Assembly: GCA_019422105.1 (NCBI GenBank)
Contig: JAHZDZ010000001.1
Location: forward strand, 393,751-457,750
Direction: 5' to 3'
Length of the DNA: 64,000 nt
Source: Bacillota bacterium
GTDB lineage: Bacteria > Bacillota > Clostridia > Lachnospirales > Anaerotignaceae
In this document: piece after piece, positions 26,038 to 34,315 of the stretch
Layout: each line of letters begins with the position of its first letter
How positions within the stretch are numbered: the stretch's first letter is position 1
Notes under the pieces: generated by a model
The model's database searches: none
Told to the model about the DNA's origin: nothing
Seen by the model: only the letters and a program-made list of their open reading frames with translations
Program-made: the position numbers and the translations under genes

Positions 26038-27057
26038 TTACCCCTGCCAATCTATCTCCGTCACAATTTCCGCCGCATCTATTTTTTCCTTTAAAAGACC
26101 TTTTTCATAGAGCCAGTCAATGTTTTCCTGCCACACCGCTTTATCCTGTGTTAAAAAGGGTGCCTGTTCCGTTTCCATAATAGGAAGCAGAACATCAAAG
26201 CTCCTTTTCTCCACACTTTTTGTAAGGGGGAAATTCTCAGCATTCTGGTTATCCAGCAGAATCTGAAGCGCCTCCTCCGGGTTATCTTTCATATCCTCGA
26301 ATCCCTTTTCACAGGCGCGCAAAAACCGCCCTATTTGGTCCGATTTTGTTTTCAGCTGATTTTCCCCTGTCACAAATACCAATTCATAATAGTTTGGCAC
26401 CCCGTACTCGCAGGGGGAGAAATAGTTCAGCGCAAACCCCTCCTCCTCCATAGCCGGCACCTCATGATTTTCCATTCCTCCGATTGTGGCGTCTACATTC
26501 TCTGTTGTCATAGAACTCATCAAATCAAAGCCCACATCAATGAGAGTAACATGCTCCATGCTTGCCCCGCTTGACTCCACCATCTCCTTTACAATGGCCT
26601 CACTGAGCTCCGTCCCCGCGTAGCCGATTGTTTTTCCCTCCAGGTCCTTTGGGGAAGTAATATTTTTCTCCTGTAAGGAAATAACCACATTTAAGGGCGC
26701 CTGCACAACGGTTCCCACAGCTTTCACCGGAATATCCTGATTTACCCTGGCCATGGCAATATCCTGCAGATAATAAAAGCCGATATCGGCCTTTCCGGCC
26801 GCTGTCAGGCTGATAGCGTCATTGGTGTTAGAGGGAAACTGTATCTTGACGTCAAGTCCCTCCTCCTCGTAATAGCCTTTTTCCATGGCCTCATAAATAA
26901 AACTGTGTACAGCGTTTGGATACCAGTCCAAAACCACCGTAAATTCTTCCAAAGCCTGCATTTTCTCTCCGTCTGCTTTTTTGTCCTCTTGTGCACAGGC
27001 CGCAAGACTGAAGGTACACAATAACGCCATCAGACCGGCCAACCATTTCTTTTTCAT
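26038..27057 (-). CDS. thiY: ABC transporter substrate-binding lipoprotein for a thiamine pyrimidine precursor (ThiY-like, NMT1/THI5 family)
   Basis: A 339-residue lipoprotein: signal peptide with lipobox LAAC (cysteine about residue 21). The NMT1/THI5-like fold is indicated by FTVVLDWYPNAVHSFIYEAM, YYEEEGLDVKIQFPSN and ADIGFYYLQDIAMARV. Members bind formylaminopyrimidine or HMP, the pyrimidine half of thiamine. It is the last gene of an operon led by a TPP riboswitch and tenA, then ATPase and permease, which supports uptake of a pyrimidine precursor. Exact ligand specificity is inferred from context. Confidence 0.88.
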   Translation of the reverse strand: MKKKWLAGLMALLCTFSLAACAQEDKKADGEKMQALEEFTVVLDWYPNAVHSFIYEAMEKGYYEEEGLDVKIQFPSNTNDAISLTAAGKADIGFYYLQDIAMARVNQDIPVKAVGTVVQAPLNVVISLQEKNITSPKDLEGKTIGYAGTELSEAIVKEMVESSGASMEHVTLIDVGFDLMSSMTTENVDATIGGMENHEVPAMEEEGFALNYFSPCEYGVPNYYELVFVTGENQLKTKSDQIGRFLRACEKGFEDMKDNPEEALQILLDNQNAENFPLTKSVEKRSFDVLLPIMETEQAPFLTQDKAVWQENIDWLYEKGLLKEKIDAAEIVTEIDWQG

Positions 27058-27060
27058 TCT

Positions 27061-27804
27061 TTATATCTCCTTTCTCCACTTTATAACTCTTTTTTCTATT
27101 CTGCCAATGATAAAGACCGTTATCATTGCAACGGCTGACAGCAGTACGATAGGCGCAAATACTCCCGCCCCGTCCAGCTGTGTCATCATACGCTTGCTGA
27201 AGTATCCAAGACCGCTCTGCGCCCCTAGCCATTCGGCAATCGCCGCCCCAATAATACTCAGGGGTACCGCCATTTTAATAGCTGAAAAAAAAGAGGGAAG
27301 CGCAGACGGGAGCTTCAGCTTTATGAAAATATCACGCTTGCCCGCGCCATAGGTTATCATCAGCTCCTCCATCTCCCGCTTTGTCGACTTAAACCCGTCA
27401 TAGACTGCAATGGTGATGGGGAAAAACGTGATTAATATAGTGACCAGAACCTTACTCCAAATGCTGTATCCAAACCACAATATAAATAGGGGCGCAATCG
27501 CTGTTGTGGGTATTGTCTGAGAGGCAATAATCAAAGGATAAAGAGCGTTTTCAATCTTCTCATTCAGATCCATAATCACCGCTAAAAAAAGCCCCAGCAC
27601 AACCGAGATCAATAATCCCAAAAAGGTTACGCCCATAGTGGCAGGCAGATGCACCATAAACAGTATCTCTCTAAGCTCCCACAGCTTTTGTAAAATCTGC
27701 ACCGGAGAGGGCAGAATATAAGCCGCATGGATAATCATGGCTACCGCCTGCCAAAGCAAAATAAGCAATACAGACAGTCCCACAGAGGGCAGATGCTTTT
27801 TCAT
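27061..27804 (-). CDS. thiX: ABC transporter permease for a thiamine precursor (ThiX-like)
   Basis: A 247-residue integral membrane protein with about six helices, of the SsuC/TauC/ThiX permease type. The EAA-like loop appears around MEELMITYGAGKRDIFIKLK, followed by LPSALPSFFSAI, where it contacts the ATPase. It lies 3 bp upstream of the binding-protein gene, and its start overlaps the ATPase gene by 4 bp, so the transporter is a tightly coupled unit. Confidence 0.9.
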   Translation of the reverse strand: MKKHLPSVGLSVLLILLWQAVAMIIHAAYILPSPVQILQKLWELREILFMVHLPATMGVTFLGLLISVVLGLFLAVIMDLNEKIENALYPLIIASQTIPTTAIAPLFILWFGYSIWSKVLVTILITFFPITIAVYDGFKSTKREMEELMITYGAGKRDIFIKLKLPSALPSFFSAIKMAVPLSIIGAAIAEWLGAQSGLGYFSKRMMTQLDGAGVFAPIVLLSAVAMITVFIIGRIEKRVIKWRKEI

Positions 27805-28553
27805 GCCTCCACCTCCTGCCGAAGCTTTTGTATCAGTTCTTCCTTCATTTCCACAATGTTTTTTTCCTTTAACATGGAGCGGTTCCTTGGGTAGCCTAAG
27901 GGTACCTCAACCTCATAGAGCTTTGTCACGGGCCTGTCCTGAATAATCAATATTTTCTTGGAAAGAAAAATAGCTTCCTCCACATCATGCGTGATAAAAA
28001 GCACTGTTTTCTTAAGCCTGACCCACTGGCTCAAAAGCCATTCCTGAAGGGCCATGCGCGTGAGAGAATCCAATGCGCTGAAGGGCTCGTCCAGCAAAAG
28101 AAGATCCGATCCTGTCAGAAGCGTTCTGGCAAAGGATGCCCTTTGACGCATGCCGCCGGATAGATCCTTGGGATACTTATCCGCATAGTCTAATAAGCCA
28201 ACCTCTTGCAGCATTTCCTCCGCCTGTCTGTTCTGTTCCTTCCCCCCAACCCCTTGAATCTCCATGGGAAGGCAGACGTTTTTTCTGATGGAGCGCCAGG
28301 GAAAGAGCAAATCCTTCTGAGGCATATAGGCACAGTAATTCTTTTGCGCTCCGATAGCGCTTCCGTCAACCAGTATTTCGCCCTTCTCCGCCTTCTCCAG
28401 ACCGTTTACCAGTCTCAGTATGGTGCTTTTGCCGCATCCGCTGGCACCGATGACGGAGGCAAAATCTCCCTTTTGTATCCGGAAAGACAAATCACGGAAC
28501 ATCTCATAGTTGTCCTCAGGATAATGAAAGGTGACATTTCTAAATTCCAGCAT
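27801..28553 (-). CDS. thiZ: ABC transporter ATP-binding protein for a thiamine precursor (ThiZ-like)
   Basis: A 250-residue ABC ATPase. Walker A GASGCGKST, Q-loop AYMPQKDLLFPW, signature LSGGMRQR, Walker B LLLLDEPFSALD and H-loop ITHDVEEAI are all intact. It energises the pyrimidine-precursor importer. It overlaps the permease gene by 4 bp and follows tenA with a 3-bp gap. Confidence 0.92.
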   Translation of the reverse strand: MLEFRNVTFHYPEDNYEMFRDLSFRIQKGDFASVIGASGCGKSTILRLVNGLEKAEKGEILVDGSAIGAQKNYCAYMPQKDLLFPWRSIRKNVCLPMEIQGVGGKEQNRQAEEMLQEVGLLDYADKYPKDLSGGMRQRASFARTLLTGSDLLLLDEPFSALDSLTRMALQEWLLSQWVRLKKTVLFITHDVEEAIFLSKKILIIQDRPVTKLYEVEVPLGYPRNRSMLKEKNIVEMKEELIQKLRQEVEA

Positions 28554-28556
28554 ATC

Positions 28557-29216
28557 CTACATCTCCTTGCGGTAGGCCATATCCCAGAACATGGCTTCAT
28601 ACTGGCTGCAGTTTATAAAAATGGTTTTCAGGTTTTCCAGCTGTTTTTCACTGATATTTCTGCCCAATGTATCAACAAGGCTCAGTATTTCCTCATTTCC
28701 CTGCGCATATTCTTCAGAGGAATAGCTTTCCACCCACTCCCCGTAAAATTCATGTCCAAGAGATTCGGGGTTCTCTGCCAAAAAATCCCCTATTTTTTTA
28801 TAGCTCCAGGAACAGGCCAGAATAGAAACCAGAAGCTCCAGTATACCCTCATTGTTTCCAACCCACAGCATGTAGTTGGTATAGGAGGTGTTGCTGAGGG
28901 ATGGCTTTGCCGTACGTATTTCCTCATCTGTTATGCCAAGCCGCTTCATGTAGGACTTATGAAGCTTCATTTCGCCGTTTAACGTCCCATACACCAAATC
29001 GGCAAAACGCCTCATCAATGTCTCGTCTTTTGCCTTCACAACTCCAAGGGCAAATACTTTGGCATAATCCAGAAGATACAGATAATCCTGCACCATAAAA
29101 TAGCGAAATTTATCCAAAGGCAGGGTTCCCTCCCCTATCTCCCTTACAAAGGGATGATTCCTGTAACCGTCCCATATATCCTTTACCTCGTCATATAGCA
29201 GACTGCTTAACTTCAC
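28557..29216 (-). CDS. tenA: Thiaminase II / aminopyrimidine aminohydrolase TenA
   Basis: A 219-residue all-helical enzyme that salvages the pyrimidine part of degraded thiamine by hydrolysing aminomethyl-aminopyrimidine to HMP. Typical motifs: HPFVREIGEGTLPLDKFRYF, QDYLYLLDYAKVFALG, and the catalytic cysteine in SILACSWSYKKIGDFL. The frame extends upstream to 29276, but that part crosses the riboswitch expression platform. A GTG at 29216 with AGGAGG seven bases upstream gives the normal family length. It is the first gene under the TPP riboswitch and leads into the HMP-type ABC transporter. Confidence 0.92.
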   Translation of the reverse strand: MKLSSLLYDEVKDIWDGYRNHPFVREIGEGTLPLDKFRYFMVQDYLYLLDYAKVFALGVVKAKDETLMRRFADLVYGTLNGEMKLHKSYMKRLGITDEEIRTAKPSLSNTSYTNYMLWVGNNEGILELLVSILACSWSYKKIGDFLAENPESLGHEFYGEWVESYSSEEYAQGNEEILSLVDTLGRNISEKQLENLKTIFINCSQYEAMFWDMAYRKEM

Positions 29217-29265
29217 TCTAAGACCTCCTGTCTCCCTGTATTTTCCGAAAGGTTCTTTCCGCAAT

Positions 29266-29294
29266 AAAAAAAGCATTCCCCAAAGAGGAAATGC
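29266..29294 (-). terminator. Expression-platform terminator of the TPP riboswitch
   Basis: On the minus strand GCATTTCC-TCTTTG-GGGAATGC is followed by TTTTTTTATTG. It lies about 40 nt after the aptamer and 50 nt before the tenA start, the position expected for a riboswitch-controlled terminator. Confidence 0.85.
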
Positions 29295-29334
29295 CGCAAT
29301 AACATCATAGCTTCATGATAGTTGTAAATAACAC

Positions 29335-29410
29335 TTCCCTGCGTTGGTACTAACCACATCAGGTTCAAAGGGTTAAGTTAAAAAACTCTCTCAGCGCGAA
29401 CGGCACCCCC
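29335..29410 (-). ncRNA. TPP riboswitch (THI element)
   Basis: On the minus strand the conserved aptamer parts appear in order: GGGGGTGCC at the 5' side, CGCTGAGAGAG, CCCTTTGAACCTGATGTGG, then TTAGTACCAACGCAGGGAA. CTGAGA, ACCCTTTGAACCTGA and the terminal GCAGGGAA are TPP riboswitch signatures. Thiamine pyrophosphate binding should favour the downstream terminator (29266-29294) and switch off tenA and the ABC transporter. Confidence 0.96.
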
Positions 29411-29670
29411 AGTTCCTATGAAATTATGGCTATATTATATCGGAATAAAGCAGGGAAGTAAATAATAATTTCAAATTTAATCCCTTTATGATAAAATTTA
29501 ATAAAGTACCTCCGTCGGACGGATTCTCGTCTGTGAAAATTGATACTGTTATGACGGAAAAAAGCGCAATATTTGTTTGCCTTTTTTTCATCGTCTCGTT
29601 GAACTGTGGAAAAAAAGAGTTTATAATAGAGTTCCTAATTCATTCATTTTAATCAGAAGGAGGTACCGCC

Positions 29671-30438
29671 TTGGATGATAATATGCTTTTAAACCTGGCC
29701 TTGGATATCGGAGAAATTATGATATCCTGCGGGGCGGAAACCCACCGTGTGGAGGATACCATAGAAAGGATACTCTCTGTTGACAAGTCCAGTATGCCGG
29801 AATCCTTTGTCACACCCACCGGTCTGTTTGCGGGCGTACAGGGGGGCCTGACCGGCTCCAGAACGAAATTTAAACGTGTAGCACAGCGAAGCATCAATCT
29901 GGAAAAAATAAAAAGGGCCAATTCTCTCTCAAGAGAATTTGTGGAAGGGAAAATCACATTGGAGGAAGCCTTTCGGGAAGTGGAAAAGATACACAAAATG
30001 CCAGAATTTCCGTATCTGTTGATTGTCCTGAGCCACGGCATCGTATCCGCCTGCTTTACCCTTTTGTTTAACGGTCCCGTCAGAGACGGCTGTGCCGCCT
30101 TTTTAATCGGCTGTACATGGGGCCTTGTACGCAATGTGCTGATAAAATACAACGTTTCGGATTTTCTTGTTACACTGTTTGGCTCTATCCTCATCACATT
30201 TTTATCTGTGCTGTTATTTGTACTGGGACTTGAGGTCAATTACGACAATGCCATAATCGGCGCTCTCATGCTTCTGGTTCCGGGTGTGGCTATTACAAAC
30301 GCCATCCGTGATATTTTGGGCGGCGACTATATATCAGGCTCTGCCCGTATTGTGGAGTCCGCCATTACAGGGGTCGCCATTGCAACTGGCGTTGGCATTG
30401 TCCTTCGCATGTATACACTAACGGGAGGCGGTATATGA
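29671..30438 (+). CDS. Threonine/serine exporter, ThrE N-terminal half (DUF1212 family)
   Basis: A 255-residue protein. The N-terminal cytosolic part has the ThrE hallmark LALDIGEIMISCGAETHRVEDT and FVTPTGLFAGVQGG. Five or so membrane helices follow (FPYLLIVLSHGIVSACFTLL; LFGSILITFLSVLLFVLGL; IIGALMLLVPGVAITNAI). Together with the next gene it makes a split ThrE, exporting threonine and serine with the proton gradient. Translation probably starts at TTG 29671, which follows AGGAGG after 7 nt; an in-frame ATG lies at 29683. It overlaps the next gene by 4 bp. Confidence 0.9.
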   Translation: MDDNMLLNLALDIGEIMISCGAETHRVEDTIERILSVDKSSMPESFVTPTGLFAGVQGGLTGSRTKFKRVAQRSINLEKIKRANSLSREFVEGKITLEEAFREVEKIHKMPEFPYLLIVLSHGIVSACFTLLFNGPVRDGCAAFLIGCTWGLVRNVLIKYNVSDFLVTLFGSILITFLSVLLFVLGLEVNYDNAIIGALMLLVPGVAITNAIRDILGGDYISGSARIVESAITGVAIATGVGIVLRMYTLTGGGI

Positions 30439-30890
30439 TGCTCATCCTACAGGTAATACTGGCTTTTACCGCGACATGGTTCTTTGCCATCATCTTTAAT
30501 GCGCCAAGGGGAGAACTCATATACTGCGGCTTAACAGGGGCGGTGGGCTGGCTTGTCTACCTGGTAATATCAGGTATGACGGAAAGCGCTGTATTTGCAA
30601 CCTTTGTCGCCGCTGTCGCCGTTACAATTTCCTCCAGGTATCTTTCCCATTTCAGATATGCGCCATCAACCCTTTATCTGATACCGGGCATCATCCCCCT
30701 GGTTCCGGGAGCAGGTGTTTATTACACCATGTTTGAGCTGTTAAACGGAGAAATGTTTGCCTCCTATGTAAAGGGAGTAGAAACCTTAAAGCTGGCCGGC
30801 GCCATCGCACTGGGCATTATCGTGATATTGGCCCTTCCTTATTCCATCTTTACCTCCATTAAGCTCAGAGATAAGAAAAAAACGGAGTAA
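30435..30890 (+). CDS. Threonine/serine exporter, ThrE C-terminal half (DUF3815/ThrE_2)
   Basis: A 151-residue protein with about four or five membrane helices and the motif RYAPSTLYLIPGIIPLVPGA, typical of the second ThrE domain. It begins within an ATGA overlap with the N-terminal-half gene. The two halves are fused in Corynebacterium ThrE but are commonly split in Firmicutes. Confidence 0.9.
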   Translation: MMLILQVILAFTATWFFAIIFNAPRGELIYCGLTGAVGWLVYLVISGMTESAVFATFVAAVAVTISSRYLSHFRYAPSTLYLIPGIIPLVPGAGVYYTMFELLNGEMFASYVKGVETLKLAGAIALGIIVILALPYSIFTSIKLRDKKKTE

Positions 30891-30977
30891 AAAAACGTCT
30901 TACACATTTTTTTATTTAATAAATAACTACCGAAATTGCTTTATCCATACAACACCTACCATAAAAAGGAGGCTCCT

Positions 30978-31349
30978 ATGAACAAGGTAAAAATTACAGT
31001 TCTAAAAACCACATTTGACGAAGAGCTTGCGAAAACATACGGTGCGGAGGGCCTGCAAGCCTGCCCTATGATGAAGGAGGGACAGATATTTTATGCTGAT
31101 TTCTCCAAGCCAGACGGCCTGTGCGACGAGGCATGGAAGGCCATTTACCAATACGCTTTTGCCCTTGCCCATGGTGCCGGCAGTGAAACCTTCTATTATG
31201 GGGACTGGATGAAAAGGCCAGGCGTTGCCATTTGCAGCTGTAATGATGGTCTTCGGCCCGTCATCTTTAAGCTGGAGGCCACCGATGAAAAATCGGAAAA
31301 AGATGACGCACAATTCCCAAAAAAGCAGCAGAGCAGCAGCTGTAAATAA
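30978..31349 (+). CDS. Small TIGR04076-type protein
   Basis: A 123-residue soluble protein starting at the ATG at 30978, with AAGGAGG upstream. The layout KVKITVLKTTFDEELAKTYG, then ACPMMKEGQIFYAD, WKAIYQYAFALAHG and GVAICSCNDGLRPVIFKLEA matches the small family I know as TIGR04076, whose function is unknown. Cysteines in ACPMM and CSCNDG are conserved in the family. The C-terminus ends in a Lys/Gln/Ser-rich tail. It is probably cotranscribed with the SRPBCC gene 26 bp downstream. Confidence 0.75.
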   Translation: MNKVKITVLKTTFDEELAKTYGAEGLQACPMMKEGQIFYADFSKPDGLCDEAWKAIYQYAFALAHGAGSETFYYGDWMKRPGVAICSCNDGLRPVIFKLEATDEKSEKDDAQFPKKQQSSSCK

Positions 31350-31375
31350 CACAGCTTGCAGAAAGGAGGCTATGT

Positions 31376-31786
31376 ATGCGAATCTCTCAAATTACAGCAG
31401 AATTTAAAGCAGATCCGAAAACGGTCTGGGATATTGTCTCAGATAACGGAGATTACACCTGGCGCAGCGATCTCTCTGAAATAATTGTTTCGCCTGACGG
31501 AAGCTCCTTCACAGAGGTAACGGTAAAGGGAGAAGAAACCCATTTCACTATTACAAAAAAAGAGCCTTACAGCAGATATGAGTTTGATATGGAAAATAAA
31601 ATGCTGCGGGGCCACTGGGAAGGGGTATTCACTGAGATGGAAAACGGCGGTACAAAAATCACCTTTCGAGAAGAAGTCCATGTCAAGAACCCTGCAATTG
31701 AGCTTCTGAGTCGTTTTGTATTCAGCCTGAAAAAGGTGCAGGAGGCTTACATAGCTGATCTGCGCAGAAAACTGGGTGAAAACTGA
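31376..31786 (+). CDS. SRPBCC (START/PYP-like) family protein
   Basis: A 136-residue protein with the helix-grip pattern of polyketide cyclase/dehydrase-type SRPBCC proteins: IMPORTED-like start region ISQITAEFKADPKTVWDIVS, central beta strands (SSFTEVTVKGEETHFTITKK; GHWEGVFTEME), and a long C-terminal helix (LLSRFVFSLKKVQEAYIADL). These bind small hydrophobic ligands; the ligand is unknown. A GGAGG site lies seven bases before the ATG. It pairs with the TIGR04076-type gene. Confidence 0.8.
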   Translation: MRISQITAEFKADPKTVWDIVSDNGDYTWRSDLSEIIVSPDGSSFTEVTVKGEETHFTITKKEPYSRYEFDMENKMLRGHWEGVFTEMENGGTKITFREEVHVKNPAIELLSRFVFSLKKVQEAYIADLRRKLGEN

Positions 31787-31890
31787 TTTTGAAAGAACTA
31801 GCCGGCCTGCCCCCCGCTGTGCTCTACGGGCAAAGAGGTATTCCGGCCATGCAGGAACAATATACTTTTCATTATTATAAATAAAGCAGG

Positions 31891-31938
31891 AGAAGGGCGG
31901 TAAAATCTTATTTAGATTTTACCGCCCTTCCGTTTTTA
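31891..31938 (+). terminator. Intrinsic terminator after the SRPBCC gene
   Basis: GAAGGGCGGTAAAATC and GATTTTACCGCCCTTC, a perfect 16-bp stem with loop TTATTTA, followed by CGTTTTTATT. The stem is unusually long and stable. Confidence 0.9.
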
Positions 31939-32004
31939 TTCCTCAAAATATACTGACAACACAGACTATTTCGCCTGCCGAAATATATCCTTATCCGCAT
32001 CTTT

Positions 32005-32508
32005 CTAAAGGTCGGGTATCACAATTATTCCCTCCGCCTCATCAAGAAACGCCTCCCTGGGAAAATAGCCTTTCTCCTTCATCACCTTAAAGTCCTCTCT
32101 CACTACAGTTTCGGCCTCATGAATACTCTCCGCCAAACATTCCGTTTCCGTCACACCTTTGTCGTAAATCATGATGGCATATTGCCGAAAACGGAAACTT
32201 CTTTTTCTTAATCGGTATGAGCCTAGAAAAAAGGCAGCTGCCGCAAGAATGCAAGGAAGCATCAAATTTTTATCTCCATAAATCGGTCCCCTCTTCCAAA
32301 AGCTTATGGCACCCATTAAAAAAATACATCCAAAGAAAAGAAACCATTTCCAAAGAGCCAAATCCGTCTTTCTGTCACACCTGCTTCTCTTCCAAACCAG
32401 ATAAATTCCAAATGGAAAAAACAGCAGAAAAAAAAGCGCTATGCTGCCCCAAGCATACAAACCGGGTATTCTATCCCTGCCGTTCAAACAACCACTGCTG
32501 CCCAACAT
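32005..32508 (-). CDS. Hypothetical membrane protein
   Basis: A 167-residue protein not recognised. It has about three hydrophobic segments (YAWGSIALFFLLFFPFGIYL; WFLFFGCIFLMGAISFW; LMLPCILAAAAFFLGSYRL), then a soluble C-terminal half (FRQYAIMIYDKGVTETECLA; FKVMKEKGYFPREAFLDEAE) ending GIIVIPDL. The ATG at 32508 with GGGAGGG upstream is preferred to a TTG one codon earlier. It lies 27 bp after a second membrane protein gene, so the two probably form an operon. Confidence 0.6.
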   Translation of the reverse strand: MLGSSGCLNGRDRIPGLYAWGSIALFFLLFFPFGIYLVWKRSRCDRKTDLALWKWFLFFGCIFLMGAISFWKRGPIYGDKNLMLPCILAAAAFFLGSYRLRKRSFRFRQYAIMIYDKGVTETECLAESIHEAETVVREDFKVMKEKGYFPREAFLDEAEGIIVIPDL

Positions 32509-32535
32509 CAAACCCTCCCCCAGCTTATAACTCTG

Positions 32536-32934
32536 TCAGCATTCTTTGCCCTCATGCCCCGCAAAACGGCCGGCCCTTTTGATAAAAAAGCAGAGAATAA
32601 CCGCCGCAGCAAATAAAATCACCTCTGTAATCATAAGATGAGAGATACTGGTTCTGTTCATAAAACGGAAATAGAGAGAAAATGCCACAGCAGAAATAAG
32701 ATACATCAAAAGTATAACAGCCACACCTGCGGCCAATACGGATTTATCCTTCTTTCCGCGCACAATATTGACAATGCTGGCAAAAAAGATAATTTCAGGT
32801 ACAAGGATAAAAAACAGGGAAATCCAGTCAATTTCCTCTCTGCCGCCCCCGCCCGCAAAAAACAGCAGAAGTGTCACAGCCAAAACAATGGTTCCCGCCA
32901 AAAGAACACCGGATTTTTTATCGGATGATTTCAT
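32536..32934 (-). CDS. Hypothetical four-helix membrane protein
   Basis: A 132-residue protein with four predicted helices (VLLAGTIVLAVTLLLFFAGG; WISLFFILVPEIIFFASIVN; LAAGVAVILLMYLISAVAFS; HLMITEVILFAAAVILCFFI). I do not recognise a family. AGGAAGGTGA precedes the ATG at 32934. It leads a two-gene unit with the membrane protein at 32005-32508. Confidence 0.6.
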   Translation of the reverse strand: MKSSDKKSGVLLAGTIVLAVTLLLFFAGGGGREEIDWISLFFILVPEIIFFASIVNIVRGKKDKSVLAAGVAVILLMYLISAVAFSLYFRFMNRTSISHLMITEVILFAAAVILCFFIKRAGRFAGHEGKEC

Positions 32935-32974
32935 GCATTCACCTTCCTGTACTATAAGGGTAATATGTCAAATA

Positions 32975-33091
32975 AGCGGAGGAATGGTTCTTAAGAAGCA
33001 CACATTCAAGCTTGCTTGTTAAAGTCTGCTGCAAAGAAGCTATTTGCACAGCAATTGCACCGAAAAACCGCAGGTTTTGAGGTATCTCTGA
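32975..33091. repeat. Repeat family A, diverged single copy
   Basis: It aligns along its length with the units at 17606 and 17751. The left end AGCGGAGGAA is kept and the right end is decayed (TATCTCTGA). Hairpin 1 has become CAAGC-TT-GCTTG (33007-33018) from CAGGC-TT-GCCTG, a paired change that keeps pairing. The core ACCGAAAAACCGCAGGTTTT is unchanged. No gene lies in this 480-bp gap. Confidence 0.75.
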
Positions 33092-33378
33092 CAGCTGCAC
33101 AAGATACAATACATTTCTGATATTGGATAAATGGATTTAAAGATTCGTTCATTTTGTGAAGAAACAGATTTTCTGTCCGGCATACAGCCAGGATTTCCGT
33201 TATTATGGTGTCTGCCCATACTTACCGCAATATCGCGTTGGGCCGCTTCATCATTTTGACCTTATCGGAGGCAAAGAAAAGCCATTGTGTGAAGGATAAT
33301 ATTATTATACTGCAACGTCTTTTGTATAGCAATATATACAAGAATAACTTTTTAAATTCTGCACTTTTGACAGAAAAA

Positions 33379-33414
33379 AAAGAAAGGCGGTTAAACGTTT
33401 GTTTAACCGCCTTT
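33379..33414 (-). terminator. Intrinsic terminator of the serine dehydratase operon
   Basis: AAAGGCGGTTAAAC-GTTT-style stem paired with GTTTAACCGCCTTT (perfect 14-bp arms), followed on the minus strand by CTTTTTTTTC. It starts a few bases beyond the sdaAA stop. Confidence 0.85.
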
Positions 33415-33420
33415 TTCATT

Positions 33421-34305
33421 TTATTTTTTATCGCCAAATACTCTTCTGCAAAGGCATAAACCGGTCGGTGTAGTCGCAAGACCGCCCTCCGCGGTCTCCT
33501 TAAATGCCTTCGACATATTGTCTCCGACGCTTTTCATAGCCAAAATTACCTCGTCAGCCGGTATAGCGCTCTTGATGCCTGCCAAAGCAAGCTCAGCACC
33601 GACATAGGCATTGGCGACACCCATAGCGTTTCTCTTGATACACGGTATCTCAACAAGGCCCGCAACAGGGTCGCATACAAGGCCAAGAATATTTTTCAAG
33701 GCAATGGCACAGGCGTCGGAAACCATTTCAGGCGTACCGCCGCAGATTTCAACCATAGCGCCTGCCGCCATGGCAGATGCAGAGCCGCACTCCGCCTGAC
33801 ATCCGCCTGACGCGCCGGCAATACTGGCATTCTGGGCAATGACAATGCCAAGGGCAGATGCGGTAAACAGTCCCATGACAACCTTTTCCCTCTCAATATT
33901 TCTCTCCTTCATCAACGTCACCAATACGCCGGGCATAATGCCACAGGAGCCCGCTGTAGGGGCCGCAACGATTTTACCCATAGCCGCATTGATTTCAGAT
34001 ACGGCAAGGGCGTTGGCCAGGGATTTTCCAAAAAACCTGCCGCAGATATTTTCTCCTGCATCCACCCTGCACTGAAGCTTATAGGCGTCGCCGCCTGTAA
34101 GTCCGCTGACGGAGCGCACGCCCTCTCTGGATCCCTCAATGACACTTTCCTCCATAACCGTCAGGCTCTCATCCATCATTTTATAGATTTCCTCGCGGCT
34201 TTTTTCCATATCCTCGCACTGCTGCTGAAGAATGATTTCAGATATTTTTTTATTTTCTTTCACAGCCTCATTCACCAGGGCCGCAACTGTATTATATGCA
34301 CTCAT
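33421..34305 (-). CDS. sdaAA: L-serine ammonia-lyase, iron-sulfur-dependent, alpha subunit
   Basis: A 294-residue subunit carrying the catalytic 4Fe-4S site that deaminates L-serine to pyruvate and ammonia. Diagnostic motifs: PTAGSCGIMPGVLV, SGGCQAECGSASAMAAGAM and ILGLVCDPVAGLVEIPCI, supplying the cluster cysteines. The frame continues to 34407, but the ATG at 34305 with AAGGAGG upstream gives the normal length. It lies 10 bp after sdaAB. This split alpha/beta form is typical of anaerobic Firmicutes. Confidence 0.95.
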   Translation of the reverse strand: MSAYNTVAALVNEAVKENKKISEIILQQQCEDMEKSREEIYKMMDESLTVMEESVIEGSREGVRSVSGLTGGDAYKLQCRVDAGENICGRFFGKSLANALAVSEINAAMGKIVAAPTAGSCGIMPGVLVTLMKERNIEREKVVMGLFTASALGIVIAQNASIAGASGGCQAECGSASAMAAGAMVEICGGTPEMVSDACAIALKNILGLVCDPVAGLVEIPCIKRNAMGVANAYVGAELALAGIKSAIPADEVILAMKSVGDNMSKAFKETAEGGLATTPTGLCLCRRVFGDKK

Positions 34306-34315
34306 AATATCCTCC

